Shown: positions 35,652 to 45,206, counted from the first letter of the stretch. The stretch is DNA of 64,000 nucleotides from Siminovitchia fordii DSM 16014 = CIP 108821 (GCF_000374565.1 NZ_KB894695.1:1-64000), one strand, 5' to 3'. The notes: generated by a model from the sequence alone, not told the origin. Translations and numbers: made by a program.

Positions 35652-36626
35652 TTGAGAATTGTATTACTCTTTGCCGTTCTCATATTTTTTTCAGGAATAT
35701 CGGTTGAAGCAGGAGAGATAACAAAGAAGTCGGATATGTACGAAAAAAGATTGGAGTTGTATAAAAAAACAGAAACAGCTACCGGAGTTCCATGGTTTTA
35801 TATAGCAGCTGTAGACCAATACGAACGCAGTATAAGGTATGTAAGAAAAGATTTGCCGAAACCCGACGGAATAATCGGCATATACATTCATCCTGAACAA
35901 TGGAAAGGCATTGCCAATCCCGATAAAAAGGACATCAATCCAGTCACCATCTCTTTTTTTAATGGACTTGGCCAAGATGGAAATGGTGATGGAATTGCTA
36001 ACCCTAATGACGAAGAAGACGTATTGTTTACGATTGGAAATTACTTTTCCAAATACGGTGTAGATGACACCAGGTTCCGAATTGCCTTATGGAATTATTA
36101 TAAAAGGGATAAAACAGTTGGTGCCATTATGACTAATGCGAAAATATATAGAAAAATGGACCGGATTGATTTGGATGATAAAGCATTTCCTATTCCCAAA
36201 GGCTATAACTATACGTATCATAACACGTGGGGAGACCGCCGTGGATGGGGTGGCCGGAGAATGCATGAAGGCACCGATATTTTCGCCGGATATGGAGCGC
36301 CTGTACGCGCCGTTGCTTATGGAGTTGTAGAATTAAAGGGATGGAATAAATTTGGCGGATGGCGGGTTGGCATCAGGGATTTGAATAACACCTACCATTA
36401 TTACGCTCATTTGAACGGATTTGCAAAAGATTTGAAAATTGGGAAGGTCGTAAAGCCCGGTGATGTCATTGGAAGTGTCGGAAGTTCAGGATACGGACCT
36501 CCCGGAACAGCCGGAAAATTCCCCCCGCATCTTCATTTCGGGATGTACAAAGACAACGGTATCAACGAATGGGCGTTTGACCCTTATCCGCATTTAAAAG
36601 CGTGGGAACGGGTTGAAAGAAAATAA
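35652..36626 (+). CDS. lytH: Sporulation L-Ala-D-Glu endopeptidase LytH (M23)
   Basis: 324 residues with a signal peptide (IVLLFAVLIFFSGISVEAG), a middle region with a lysozyme-like look (GVPWFYIAAVDQYERS) and a C-terminal M23/LytM domain. Zinc ligands: MHEGTDIFA (His, Asp) and FPPHLHFGMY (HxH). In B. subtilis LytH trims cortex peptidoglycan to single L-Ala side chains, giving heat-resistant spores. TTG start with AGGAGG upstream. Confidence 0.9.
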   Translation: MRIVLLFAVLIFFSGISVEAGEITKKSDMYEKRLELYKKTETATGVPWFYIAAVDQYERSIRYVRKDLPKPDGIIGIYIHPEQWKGIANPDKKDINPVTISFFNGLGQDGNGDGIANPNDEEDVLFTIGNYFSKYGVDDTRFRIALWNYYKRDKTVGAIMTNAKIYRKMDRIDLDDKAFPIPKGYNYTYHNTWGDRRGWGGRRMHEGTDIFAGYGAPVRAVAYGVVELKGWNKFGGWRVGIRDLNNTYHYYAHLNGFAKDLKIGKVVKPGDVIGSVGSSGYGPPGTAGKFPPHLHFGMYKDNGINEWAFDPYPHLKAWERVERK

Positions 36627-36658
36627 TGAAGCTTTGGGTCTTACCCCAAAGCTTCATT
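36625..36658. terminator. Terminator between lytH and metS
   Basis: Perfect 14-base arms (36625-36638 and 36645-36658), the left arm overlapping the lytH stop. It also lies just past the convergent metS stop. Confidence 0.85.
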
Positions 36659-36668
36659 GATTCTTTCA

Positions 36669-36785
36669 TTATGCTTTTCTTTTTGCTTCCTTCGACTTGG
36701 AGATTGCCAAAGCGACACTCGCTCCAAAGCCTCCCCATATAATGATAACACCGATAATCATCATTGCGATTGCGCTGCCGCTCAT
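36669..36785 (-). CDS. MetS-type small subunit of the NSS transporter
   Basis: A 38-residue single-helix membrane protein: MSGSAIAMMIIGVIIIWGGF, then GASVALAISKSKEAKRKA. It matches the MetS family, small partners of MetP-type methionine/alanine NSS transporters. ATG directly follows the stop of the transporter gene, with GGGAGGT inside its end as ribosome site, so the two are translationally coupled. Too short for most gene finders. Confidence 0.85.
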   Translation of the reverse strand: MSGSAIAMMIIGVIIIWGGFGASVALAISKSKEAKRKA

Positions 36786-38306
36786 TTAACCTACCTCCCT
36801 TTCGTCAACCGAGGATTTATAACTGAGATCATGGCCTTTCCACTGCTTGAGAGACATCAGAATACCAAAGAACATTGCACCGAGTGCTACGGTCCATCCG
36901 TATTTAAATAGGAATTCGCGTGGGTAATCCCCCCCGCCGTAATCTCCGACAAGGTTTTGACGCAGATTGTCAAACATCATATAACCAAGAACAAGCGGAG
37001 TGATGACCGATAATGAAATCCTCCACCAGGCTCCAAGTCTGATATCTGAAACAGAATCAGCATGAGATTGAAGCGGTTTCAACTGTTTGGCAAACCAAGC
37101 AATAAAGATTACCTCAAACAGGCCAGCCATCGCAACTCCAAATTGATTAATGAAATAGTCGGCAACATCAAGCAAGTTCAAACCATTTTGTGTAGCAAAG
37201 ACAAGCGACACGATGGCTGTCAATCCGCCTCCGAACGTAACCGCCTTTGCCCTGGAAACATTGAATTTTTCCTGAATACCGGCCATATACGTCTCAACAA
37301 TTGATATTAGGGATGTAAGCCCTGCCAATGTGAGCGATACGAAGAACAAAACTCCAAAAACTTGCTGGAATCCCGGCAACTCATTAATGATGGTTGGAAA
37401 GACGGAAAACGCAAGCAACACTCCCCCTTGCACAACCTCATTGACGCCAACACCCTGTTGCGCTGCCATAAACCCTAAAGCTGCAAACACACCAAACCCG
37501 GCGAGAAGCTCGAAACCGGAGTTCGCAAAGCCGGTAATAAAGGCGCTGTTCGTTATATCGGACTTTTTCGGCAAATAACTTGAATAAGTAATCATTATGG
37601 CAAAACCAATGGATAAACTGAAGAAAATCTGTCCATATGCTGCAACCCATACCTTGCCGTTTGCAATTGTGCTCCAATCAGGTTTAAAGAACTGATTTAA
37701 TCCCTCAACCGCTCCATCCAAAGTAAGGGCACGGATAACAATGACTAAAAATAAGACGACGAGCAATGGGATCATAATTTTGGTAGCGGCTTCAATACCT
37801 TTTTTAACTCCTGCAAATAATATTCCCAGTACGATGACCCACACGAGAATAAGTGGAATCAGAACTCCAGGAACAAAGCTGCCCATGGAGGCCGTATCGC
37901 CAACCTTCAAATAATCGGCAATCAGGAAGTTAGTTGTATCAGAGCCCCAGTTCAAATTAAAAGAAAAATAAGTGTAGGACAGAGCCCAAGCGATGATTAC
38001 CGAATAATATGTGGCAATAACAAATGAAATGCCGATTTGCCACCATCCGATCCATTCCCCTCCTTTTCTTACCCTCGTCAGAGATAGAGGCGCAGATCCC
38101 CTGTATTTGTGGCCGATCGCAAACTCCAAGATCAGTAATGGAATTCCTGCCGTAAGCAGAGCGAACAAGTATGGAAGAAAGAATGCCCCTCCTCCATTAT
38201 CATACGCAACAGCTGGAAAACGCCATATGTTCCCCAGTCCAATCGCTGACCCGACGGCGGCAAAAATAAACCCCGCTCTCGAACCAAATTGCGCACGATT
38301 TTCCAT
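36786..38306 (-). CDS. Na+-dependent amino acid transporter, NSS family (MetP type)
   Basis: A 506-residue neurotransmitter:sodium symporter with 12 helices (11 core helices plus one). Helix 1 carries the Na+/substrate motif AAVGSAIGLGNIWRFP; helix 6 has the unwound region GQIFFSLSIGFAIMITYSSY; IPLLILEFAIGHKYRG lies after helix 2. With the adjacent MetS-like gene it probably imports methionine or alanine. Promoter TTGACA-N17-TATACT is at 38377-38405. GGGGG precedes ATG 38306. Confidence 0.9.
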   Translation of the reverse strand: MENRAQFGSRAGFIFAAVGSAIGLGNIWRFPAVAYDNGGGAFFLPYLFALLTAGIPLLILEFAIGHKYRGSAPLSLTRVRKGGEWIGWWQIGISFVIATYYSVIIAWALSYTYFSFNLNWGSDTTNFLIADYLKVGDTASMGSFVPGVLIPLILVWVIVLGILFAGVKKGIEAATKIMIPLLVVLFLVIVIRALTLDGAVEGLNQFFKPDWSTIANGKVWVAAYGQIFFSLSIGFAIMITYSSYLPKKSDITNSAFITGFANSGFELLAGFGVFAALGFMAAQQGVGVNEVVQGGVLLAFSVFPTIINELPGFQQVFGVLFFVSLTLAGLTSLISIVETYMAGIQEKFNVSRAKAVTFGGGLTAIVSLVFATQNGLNLLDVADYFINQFGVAMAGLFEVIFIAWFAKQLKPLQSHADSVSDIRLGAWWRISLSVITPLVLGYMMFDNLRQNLVGDYGGGDYPREFLFKYGWTVALGAMFFGILMSLKQWKGHDLSYKSSVDEREVG

Positions 38307-38376
38307 TAAAATACCCCCTTTTTAATAATAGTTTTTTCTTGCGGAAAAATCAGAAAATTTACCAAACTATAAAATT

Positions 38377-38405
38377 AGTATATCTATTCATTCTTATTTT
38401 GTCAA
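38377..38405 (-). promoter_or_regulatory. Sigma-A promoter of the NSS transporter operon
   Basis: TTGACA (38405-38400) and TATACT (38382-38377) with exact 17-base spacing, 70 bases upstream of the start codon. No riboswitch fits in the short leader. Confidence 0.75.
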
Positions 38406-38463
38406 AACGAAATTATGCACAAATTCTATATAAATTTTATATTAAAACTATTTTAAAATAGAT

Positions 38464-38488
38464 AAAAGACAGCACTAGGCTGTCTTTT
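38464..38488 (-). terminator. Terminator after the NhaC-type gene
   Basis: AAAAGACAGC and GCTGTCTTTT arms, just beyond the stop at 38493. Confidence 0.8.
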
Positions 38489-38492
38489 ACCT

Positions 38493-40076
38493 TCAAGGGT
38501 TTTCTTCCATTACCGTCTTTTGTGGAGCTTTATTTTTTTTCGTAGTCAGGGCAAAAATAGCCAACAATAAGGCTACTGTAGCTAGTCCTAACAATCCATT
38601 ATCCGTCAATCCCATTACAATGAACCCGATACCTGCAATCAATGCCGATGTCAGAGCATATGGAAGCTGGGTGATAACATGGTCCATATGATTACAACCT
38701 GCACCAGTGGATGAAAGGATCGTTGTATCCGAAATTGGTGAGCAATGGTCTCCAAAGACAGACCCCGCAAGAACGGCTGCAAGTGCCGGGAGCATCATGG
38801 ATATGTCTGTTGCAGCGACTATCTGTCCCGCAATCGGCAATAAGATACCGAAAGATCCCCATGAGGTACCCGTTGCGAATGCCATCAATCCGGCAACAGC
38901 AAACATGATAACTGGCAAGAAGGAAATATTCAACTGTGAGTTCGCAACGATGTTTCCAATATATACGCCTGTGCCCAACTCTTCGATCAAAGTGATAATG
39001 GCCCACGCAAATATCAAGATCATGACAGCCGGAAGCATGGATTTCATCCCAACTCTGATCCCTTTAAAAAGAAGCTGCGAATTCATTGAACTGTTTTTTG
39101 CCGTTTGGCGGAAAAATAGGATAATAGCAACGATTAAACCCAAGACGCCGCCATAAATGAGAGCAGATGCCACGTCAGCGTTACCAAAAATATCCATTGT
39201 TGTTGCTCCGCTTTCACTCTCCCTCAAGCCGCTCCACACAATGGCAGCAATCGTCCCTGCAAAAAGGGCAACAATTGGCCAGACCAAATCCCCCACTGTT
39301 CCGTTTTCGCTGGAGGGTAAATCTTCTTTTATCTCACCCGGAATCTCTTTTTTGGGGTCATAGGGTATACCTGTTACCATCGTGCGATTTTCATGTGTCT
39401 TCATGGATCCAAAGTCAACATTCCTTAGGGCAATGATAAAGACAAGTCCAAGGGTAGCCCATACATACAGGTTCATAGGAATGATTTTAAGGAAAGCTGT
39501 AAACGCAGAAACATCCGTAATATTATGCGTCGCAAGAACCGTCCCGATGATTCCGATAATAAAGGCTCCCCAGCTGGAAATGGGAGAAATGACACAAATA
39601 GGCGCTGAGGTTGAATCAATCAGATAAGCTAGCTTTGCCCTGGATACACGATGGCGGTCTGTAATAGGGCGTGCCACCTGACCGACCGCAAGGGCATTAA
39701 AATAATCATCTATAAAAATAATGATGCCAAAAATCGCTGTTAAAACTTGGGCACCTGCTCGGCTCTTCACTTTTGTCATAGCCCATTCACCGAATGCCCT
39801 GCTTCCACCCGCGATATTAATGAGTGCAGTGATCGCTCCCAATAAAAACAGGAAGGATAAAATACATATGTTCCAAGAATTTAATCCGCCATCTTCGACG
39901 AAAATTCCTTTGACTGCGTTCCATAAATAAGATAAGGATTGTATAACATTGCCCTTGCCCAATAATAAGGCTGATACGATTATGCCTGTCCCTAACGAGA
40001 GCAGTACCCTGCGTGTAAGGATGACCATCAATATCGCCAATAGAGGCGGCAATAAAGAAAAGATCGATTGCTCCAT
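38493..40076 (-). CDS. Na+/H+ antiporter, NhaC family
   Basis: 527 residues, about 12 membrane helices, in the NhaC/MleN group (Na+/H+ exchange, or Na+-linked malate/lactate exchange). Conserved parts: IIIFIDDYFNALAVGQVARP (Asp pair), SAPICVISPISSWGAFI, FATGTSWGSFGILLP and FGDHCSPISDTTILSSTGAG. A hydrophilic loop lies near residues 225-260. Substrate cannot be read from sequence. Ribosome site AGGAGG before ATG 40076. Confidence 0.85.
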   Translation of the reverse strand: MEQSIFSLLPPLLAILMVILTRRVLLSLGTGIIVSALLLGKGNVIQSLSYLWNAVKGIFVEDGGLNSWNICILSFLFLLGAITALINIAGGSRAFGEWAMTKVKSRAGAQVLTAIFGIIIFIDDYFNALAVGQVARPITDRHRVSRAKLAYLIDSTSAPICVISPISSWGAFIIGIIGTVLATHNITDVSAFTAFLKIIPMNLYVWATLGLVFIIALRNVDFGSMKTHENRTMVTGIPYDPKKEIPGEIKEDLPSSENGTVGDLVWPIVALFAGTIAAIVWSGLRESESGATTMDIFGNADVASALIYGGVLGLIVAIILFFRQTAKNSSMNSQLLFKGIRVGMKSMLPAVMILIFAWAIITLIEELGTGVYIGNIVANSQLNISFLPVIMFAVAGLMAFATGTSWGSFGILLPIAGQIVAATDISMMLPALAAVLAGSVFGDHCSPISDTTILSSTGAGCNHMDHVITQLPYALTSALIAGIGFIVMGLTDNGLLGLATVALLLAIFALTTKKNKAPQKTVMEENP

Positions 40077-40207
40077 ATTTTCCTCCTGTTCTCACACAGA
40101 CTCTTTGCTGTGCACTGCTGCTTAGGCTCTTGCTAATTATACTTTATAATAGAGAAATAGTTTTTCCAAATCTCAAATTTTAGCAAATCCCCTCTTTTCA
40201 AAGAAAA

Positions 40208-40223
40208 AACCACGCATGCGCGG
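40208..40223 (-). terminator. Possible terminator after yunB
   Basis: CCGCGCATGCG-GG self-complementary stretch followed on the minus strand by TTTTTTC. It lies 150 bases past the yunB stop and upstream of the antiporter gene. The remaining bases between 40077 and 40376 show no gene. Confidence 0.45.
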
Positions 40224-40376
40224 CTACATCCAACATCAGAAAAGCTATTTCTAATAATAATTTCTAACGTATCCGTTGTCTAATCCTAACCCCCAACCTC
40301 CGTTATCCCTCTCTTTGAAAAGGTTTACATTCTTATTATATAAATATACTATCATTAAATATATTTGCTGACAATG

Positions 40377-41144
40377 CTATGGTGTATTCGGTGCACCAGG
40401 AATTTGGATGGATGGGTTCATCGTCCCGCTATTATTGTAAAATTGAGGAACATCACCAGGATACAAGCCAATTGCAATAGGTACTTCCTGCTCTACTATT
40501 GCCTGTTCAGTCCCAAAAGGAATGATGATTTGTACGACAACACTGACTTGGACGGACACTGTAACGAACATATTGTTAATCGGGTATTGCTCCACCTTTG
40601 TCTCCACGTTCGTATTCACGCTGCCTACAGGAGTGAACCTGATCGGAATACGCGGCCCTAAATTTCCCAACAGCGCAATGTTCGTCGCCTGTCCCAAAGG
40701 AAATGAATATACGATTCCCTCACCTTTTGCGGATTCGTCGTATGAAAATTGTACACCCGTCTCCTCGTAAAATGCAGCCAAGTCTCCCGCTTCTGCCTGT
40801 CTCAAGTTCAATTGAATCGCCCTGGATATATCCGCCTGAGTTTCATTGATAATATCGGTCTTGAATTGAACAGTCTTTCCCCCTACCCCGTCCGGAACAA
40901 TTTCGGTAATTTCCCTCAAGTCCTTTACTTCTGGAATCACATCCTTGACCGCTTTACTGACGACCATTGGGGCAATTTTACGGGTTTGGGATTCTGCATA
41001 ACTCATCAAAGTAGGTTTAATCCCTTTATTCACAATCCACAGCCCAACGGCTGTGGAAAAAATAAAAAAAACGAATGATATCAACAAAACATAACGAAAA
41101 GGCAATGGTCCCCGCCGATAATTGCGTTTACGAAATCGAGCCAA
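40377..41144 (-). CDS. yunB: Sporulation protein YunB
   Basis: 255 residues: basic N-terminus (ARFRKRNYRRGPLPFR), one membrane helix (YVLLISFVFFIFSTAVGLWIV), and an external domain with repeated TVSVQVSVVVQIIIPFGTE-like strands. Matches B. subtilis YunB, a sigma-E controlled protein needed for efficient sporulation. TTG 41144 or TTG 41147 fit the AAGGGGGG site. YunB is related in shape to the SpoIIR/YlaJ-type secreted spore proteins, but the function is unknown. Confidence 0.87.
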   Translation of the reverse strand: MARFRKRNYRRGPLPFRYVLLISFVFFIFSTAVGLWIVNKGIKPTLMSYAESQTRKIAPMVVSKAVKDVIPEVKDLREITEIVPDGVGGKTVQFKTDIINETQADISRAIQLNLRQAEAGDLAAFYEETGVQFSYDESAKGEGIVYSFPLGQATNIALLGNLGPRIPIRFTPVGSVNTNVETKVEQYPINNMFVTVSVQVSVVVQIIIPFGTEQAIVEQEVPIAIGLYPGDVPQFYNNSGTMNPSIQIPGAPNTP

Positions 41145-41224
41145 CAATAATCCCCCCTTATACAAACATATGCGTACAAGAGGGGATATAAGCGCACGTT
41201 TATAAAATTGCTTTCGATCCGACT

Positions 41225-41527
41225 TCAGATCATTTTCAGCAAAGCTTCACGTCCTATTGTTCCCGGAGTGATGCCAATCTCTCTTGCAGCAAACGTCACG
41301 GATTCCAGCGGAGCGTCGAGCAGTTGGTCAATCGTTCTGACGCCAATCGCCCTTCCTGCAATGATCCCGCGGTCTTTCAGTTTGCTGTTCAACAATCCTA
41401 CGTCAAGAGCACCGCACATGATATATCCTCGATCATTTGATAAGGTAAGCAATGTAGTCTTAGGCAAACGAACAGTCGAAGCGATAAACATATGCCCGTC
41501 AATCATCACCGGCTCTATACTAACCAT
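41225..41527 (-). CDS. yunC: YunC family protein (DUF1805)
   Basis: 100 residues: VSIEPVMIDGHMFIASTVRLPKTTLL and RGYIMCGALDVGLLNSKL, with IAGRAIGVRTIDQLLDAP after it (quoted here only as landmarks). Matches B. subtilis YunC, structure known, function unknown. ATG 41527 with GGAAGGAGTGG upstream. Confidence 0.87.
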   Translation of the reverse strand: MVSIEPVMIDGHMFIASTVRLPKTTLLTLSNDRGYIMCGALDVGLLNSKLKDRGIIAGRAIGVRTIDQLLDAPLESVTFAAREIGITPGTIGREALLKMI

Positions 41528-41995
41528 CCAATCCACTCCTTCCGTTACCTATTATATGAAAGGGCAGATATATAGTTTCCGAAGTGAAAAGTGAAAACGG
41601 TGGCCAGCGTCCAGAAATGCGAGAGCCTTACGGTGTTAAACTGTTTCCGTTGAGAAAGTATCTCTCCACCATTTGGGAACAGCCGACTCAACCACATTCC
41701 ATGGAATTTTTTTGAGTCTTCCATGCAATTTATGACCTAAAATCCCCAATATTGGACGTTTTACAATATTTGCCTTGATTTTAGAATTAAGCTAAAAATT
41801 CAACAATGTTTTTTTATAATGACAATGCTTCTAGCAAAGGTTTATATCTTTACCTCCACTAACATTTGTGACAAACCGCTGAGACCTACCTTAACAGAGA
41901 TGATTATGCTTACGGAAAGCCCCGGGTAGGGTCTTCATTTAAAAGAAGCATATGGAATACTTTCTGTTAAGCGGGATTAAAAAACAATAAACAAA
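41528..41995. other. Long intergenic region between yunC and yunD
   Basis: 468 bases without a recognisable gene. It must carry the yunC promoter and the end of the yunD transcript. A small CCAATATTGG palindrome lies near 41746-41755; no other signal was convincing. Confidence 0.45.
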
Positions 41996-43366
41996 TCACA
42001 GATACCTGGTCTTCAGTTCCCATTCCATCAGATCCCGTACAAATTCCGGCAAATAGTAAATCTTCCTTCTCGCATTTTTTATAGGAGGCAAAAATACGCC
42101 GAATGTGAACATGTCCAAAGTTGCCAGACTATAGGTCTTTTCACGGACTATTGGCTTTCCAGCAACTTTGATGGATCCGTTGTCCTTGTCGTATTCTATT
42201 TCATGGTAAACAAGTTTTCCCATCATGACACCTCTGAAGCCCAGACCTTGAAATTCGAGGTCAGACAACCCACTATCTTCGGATATATGAAGTACCTCCT
42301 CAAGTTCAGCTCCTGATAATTCAACGACACATGGATTGATCGGATGTGGGAGCATTTGGTGCAAATCGTACTTCGTCACTTTTCCTTTCTCAAGTGCTGA
42401 AAGAATAAGTCCGGAATTGATAAGAGCACAATCCGCTTTGCACCACTTGTATAAAGCTTCACACAATATAGCCGGTAGTTCGGACTGCTCCGCCCATGAA
42501 TAATTAAGCGGTTCAGGAAGAGTGACCACTTCGGTTTGCAGCAGGTCTTTTCCGATTTCTTCCAAATCTTTAATGTATTCTCCTGCATTCGGAGGGTTGT
42601 CCAAAATAGCTGTATCGACAAGAGAAGCAGTGAAGTTTTTCCAAAAAAAAGGTCCTGTATCAACTTCAGCTTTCACGTAGCCAATATATTCCCCATATCG
42701 TCCCGCAGCACCCAATGTTGTATGGTTCACTTTTTTTCCGTTCATAAAAACATGATGGGTATGGCCGCCCAAAATCAGATCAACACGAGGATTGTTCTCT
42801 GCAATCGTTTCATCATCATCCATGCCTAAGTGGGATAAAACGATAATGATATCAGCCTGCTTCTGTAATTCAGCAATTTGCCTTTCCAGTTCTGCAAGCG
42901 GTTCGGATAATTCCCAGCCCAATAACTTGTAAAGTGGACGGTAATAGGCAGTAGCTGCGGTAACCCCGATTTTGGTCCCCCTTGAGCTTTTAAATATTTG
43001 ATAAGGGAGAGCCCATGAAGGCCTTGTTCCACCTGCCAAATACACATTTGCAGCCAATACTTCAAAATCCGCTTCATCATACAGATGATTTAAAACATCA
43101 TGAGGCAAAGTAAGTCCTTCATTATTGCCTAAAGTGACCGCAGTATACCCGGCATCGTTTAAAAGCTCGACATTCCCCTTTCCAAGGGTCCCTTCTGTAA
43201 AAGAGTGCCATCTGTCCACAAAATCGCCGCAGTCAAAAATAAAAACGTCTTCTCCATTCGCTTCATGAAGTGCTTTTCTTTCTTTCAAAAACTTTCTGAT
43301 CCTTGGCCATTTTTCAAAATGGCTGTGGACGTCATTCGTATGGTATATATGAATTTTTTCCCTCAC
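41996..43366 (-). CDS. yunD: Metallophosphatase/5'-nucleotidase family protein YunD
   Basis: 456 residues, cytosolic since no signal peptide is present. Metal motifs of calcineurin-like phosphatases: IYHTNDVHSHF, FDCGDFVD, TLGNNEG, VLSHLGMDDD and LILGGHTHHVF; a C-terminal 5'-nucleotidase domain follows (LINSGLILSALEKG, then MLPHPINPCVVELSG). Matches B. subtilis YunD; substrate unknown. GTG 43366 has AGGAAG 7 bases upstream. Follows yunF by 18 bases. Confidence 0.88.
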   Translation of the reverse strand: MREKIHIYHTNDVHSHFEKWPRIRKFLKERKALHEANGEDVFIFDCGDFVDRWHSFTEGTLGKGNVELLNDAGYTAVTLGNNEGLTLPHDVLNHLYDEADFEVLAANVYLAGGTRPSWALPYQIFKSSRGTKIGVTAATAYYRPLYKLLGWELSEPLAELERQIAELQKQADIIIVLSHLGMDDDETIAENNPRVDLILGGHTHHVFMNGKKVNHTTLGAAGRYGEYIGYVKAEVDTGPFFWKNFTASLVDTAILDNPPNAGEYIKDLEEIGKDLLQTEVVTLPEPLNYSWAEQSELPAILCEALYKWCKADCALINSGLILSALEKGKVTKYDLHQMLPHPINPCVVELSGAELEEVLHISEDSGLSDLEFQGLGFRGVMMGKLVYHEIEYDKDNGSIKVAGKPIVREKTYSLATLDMFTFGVFLPPIKNARRKIYYLPEFVRDLMEWELKTRYL

Positions 43367-43384
43367 AAACACACTTCCTATCAG

Positions 43385-44227
43385 TCAGAACAAATCCAGC
43401 TGTTTGGCAGCAAGTCCTTTGTATTCTATGCCCAGCAATTGGATAAAATCCTTTGCGTTCCCGGCAGCATCTCCACCGGAGTTATTATTGAAAAGAACAT
43501 AGATATCCTTAGTTTGCTCTTGAAGCTTCAGGATATTATTCTTCCATTCCAGCAATTCCTCTTGATTATAGCGGTATAAATAACGGACCTCCCGCCAATT
43601 TTTCCCGTTAGGCTTTACCCAGGCTGCTGTGTTCCTTCCATGCATACGAACAAGAGTTTTCTCCTCATTAGTTGCTTTAAGCACAGTAGGAACCGATCCT
43701 TCCCCTGCCTGCGGTTCATCGCAGATGCTGTGGATCCACCTTTCCGATTCCATAAATCTTAATGTTTGAGAACGGAACTTTGCTGAAAACCAAGACTGGT
43801 TGCGAAACTCGAGTGCCACTGGGAATTGTCCCATCTTTTCACGGCAATAACGCAAATAAGCTACATTCTCCTTATTACAGTCAAACCATGGAGGAAATTG
43901 AAAAAGGATCATCCCGAGCTTGCCGCTCTCCTTATATGGCAGAATCGATTCTTTAAAGGCAGCAAACATTTCCTCTTTTGACGAAAACGGGATATCTCCA
44001 CGTTGATGTCCTGTCATCCCTTGATACGCCTTCACAACAAAGAGAAAATCAGGAGGCGTGTCCTTGACCCATTTTTCCACATTACGGGCAGGCTGAACCG
44101 CATAAAAAGAAGCATCCACTTCAACAATAGGGAAGTTCGCCGCATATTCCTTCAATTTATCCCGTGCAGCCATCCCCTTTGGGTAAATGTTGTGGTCGCC
44201 CCATCCGGTAACTCCAATATAAATCAT
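43385..44227 (-). CDS. yunF: DUF72 TIM-barrel protein YunF
   Basis: 280 residues: IYIGVTGWGDHNIYP, PIVEVDASFYAVQPARNVEKW (in part), GMILFQFPPWF, VALEFRNQSWF and YVLFNNNSGGDAAGNA are the usual DUF72 blocks. Function unknown; fold similar to TIM-barrel endonucleases. Starts a two-gene unit with yunD. Confidence 0.88.
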   Translation of the reverse strand: MIYIGVTGWGDHNIYPKGMAARDKLKEYAANFPIVEVDASFYAVQPARNVEKWVKDTPPDFLFVVKAYQGMTGHQRGDIPFSSKEEMFAAFKESILPYKESGKLGMILFQFPPWFDCNKENVAYLRYCREKMGQFPVALEFRNQSWFSAKFRSQTLRFMESERWIHSICDEPQAGEGSVPTVLKATNEEKTLVRMHGRNTAAWVKPNGKNWREVRYLYRYNQEELLEWKNNILKLQEQTKDIYVLFNNNSGGDAAGNAKDFIQLLGIEYKGLAAKQLDLF

Positions 44228-44595
44228 AACATCACCTGCTTTTAGTGTAGCATGATTTAAAGTTTATCTACCAATACTATCATCTCATTATATTCCCATT
44301 GAAAGAAATAAAAAAACGTCCGGAGGGTGAGCGAAACATTGGGGGTAAAATGCAATTTGAACCTCTGATGACTAAAGGTGACGGGATTCTTTGAAGCATA
44401 CTTGAATTGCATCATATTAATTCTTGAACAAACGGTCAAACTTATCCACAAAATTCTTTAATGATGATTACAAGGAATACTCTCCACTTCCTTCAGCCTT
44501 ATTCGTTCTTTTTCAACTTGTCGAATGAAACGAGCCTTACTGTGTATGAGGGAAAATATAGATTTAGCCCGGTCAAAGCCGGGCCTGTTTTTGAC
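44228..44595. other. Intergenic region with a GC hairpin
   Basis: 368 bases without a recognisable gene. GCCCGG-N6-CCGGGC at 44567-44584 lies 12 bases past the stop of the histidine-rich gene and may be its terminator, though the T run is on the opposite strand. Confidence 0.45.
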
Positions 44596-45069
44596 CTAGT
44601 CGTTGATTTCTCTACAACGACAAATGAATCTCTCACGGTCCCGATGATGGTGATGGTGGCCACGATCATGGTGATGATGTTCACGTTCATGATGATGGTG
44701 GTCACAATCATGGTGATGATGCTCGCGTTCGTGATGATGGTGGCCATGCTCATGGTGATGATGCTCATGTTCATGATGATGGTGGCCATGCTCATGGTGA
44801 TGATGCTCACGTTCATGATGATGGTGCCCATGCTCATGGTGATGATGCTCGCGTTCGTGATGATGGTGGCCATGCTCATGGTGATGATGCTCACGTTCAT
44901 GATGATGGTGCCCATGCTCATGGTGATGATGCCCGCGACCATGATGATGGTGGTCACAATCATCCCAATCCCAGATTTCTCGACATCTGCAAACAAGAGC
45001 TTCCCGACGTCTTCTGTGTCGGTCTCTTTCATCGCCGCCAAAGTCATATTCTTCATATTCAAAATACAT
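44596..45069 (-). CDS. Histidine-heptad repeat protein with CRCREI caps
   Basis: 157 residues, no known family recognised. Residues 1-39 are acidic/aromatic then arginine-rich and hold VCRCREI (27-32) and a third Cys. Residues 40-144 are 15 consecutive heptads of HHHH plus three residues, mostly EHG or ERE. Residues 145-157 repeat the cap as ICRCREIND. More than 65 of 157 residues are His. Strong metal binding (Ni, Zn, Cu, Co) is the obvious inference; a spore-coat or metal-store role is possible. ATG 45069 has GGAGAG 6 bases upstream; ATG 45075 is too close. No transporter or metal regulator is adjacent. Confidence 0.75.
   Translation of the reverse strand: MYFEYEEYDFGGDERDRHRRRREALVCRCREIWDWDDCDHHHHGRGHHHHEHGHHHHEREHHHHEHGHHHHEREHHHHEHGHHHHEREHHHHEHGHHHHEHEHHHHEHGHHHHEREHHHHDCDHHHHEREHHHHDRGHHHHHRDRERFICRCREIND
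44638..44952 (-). repeat. 15-unit, 21-base tandem repeat coding HHHHxxx
   Basis: Fifteen 21-base units, paired as 42-base higher-order repeats (EHG then ERE) in the middle. Because the units are multiples of three, several other frames are also open on both strands; these are by-products. Copy number may vary between strains. Confidence 0.9.
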
Positions 45070-45184
45070 ATTCATCTCTCCTATAAATTTATTGAAGTCG
45101 GCCGACCTGTTATTAAGATATTGGAAATAGTTGAAATGGATTGGACAAACGAATAGGAAAATCGAGGATTTTTATTCAAAAAAA

Positions 45185-45206
45185 AACCTCCTGAAAAAAG
45201 GAGGTT
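45185..45206 (-). terminator. Terminator after mscL
   Basis: AACCTCC and GGAGGTT arms followed on the minus strand by a T run of about ten. Confidence 0.8.

Noticed and set aside
44461-45156. Long Met/Val-rich frames on both strands over the histidine repeat (231 and 187 codons)
   Set aside because: They are by-products of a 21-base repeat, have no ribosome site, and only the HHHH frame has a proper start and sensible flanks.
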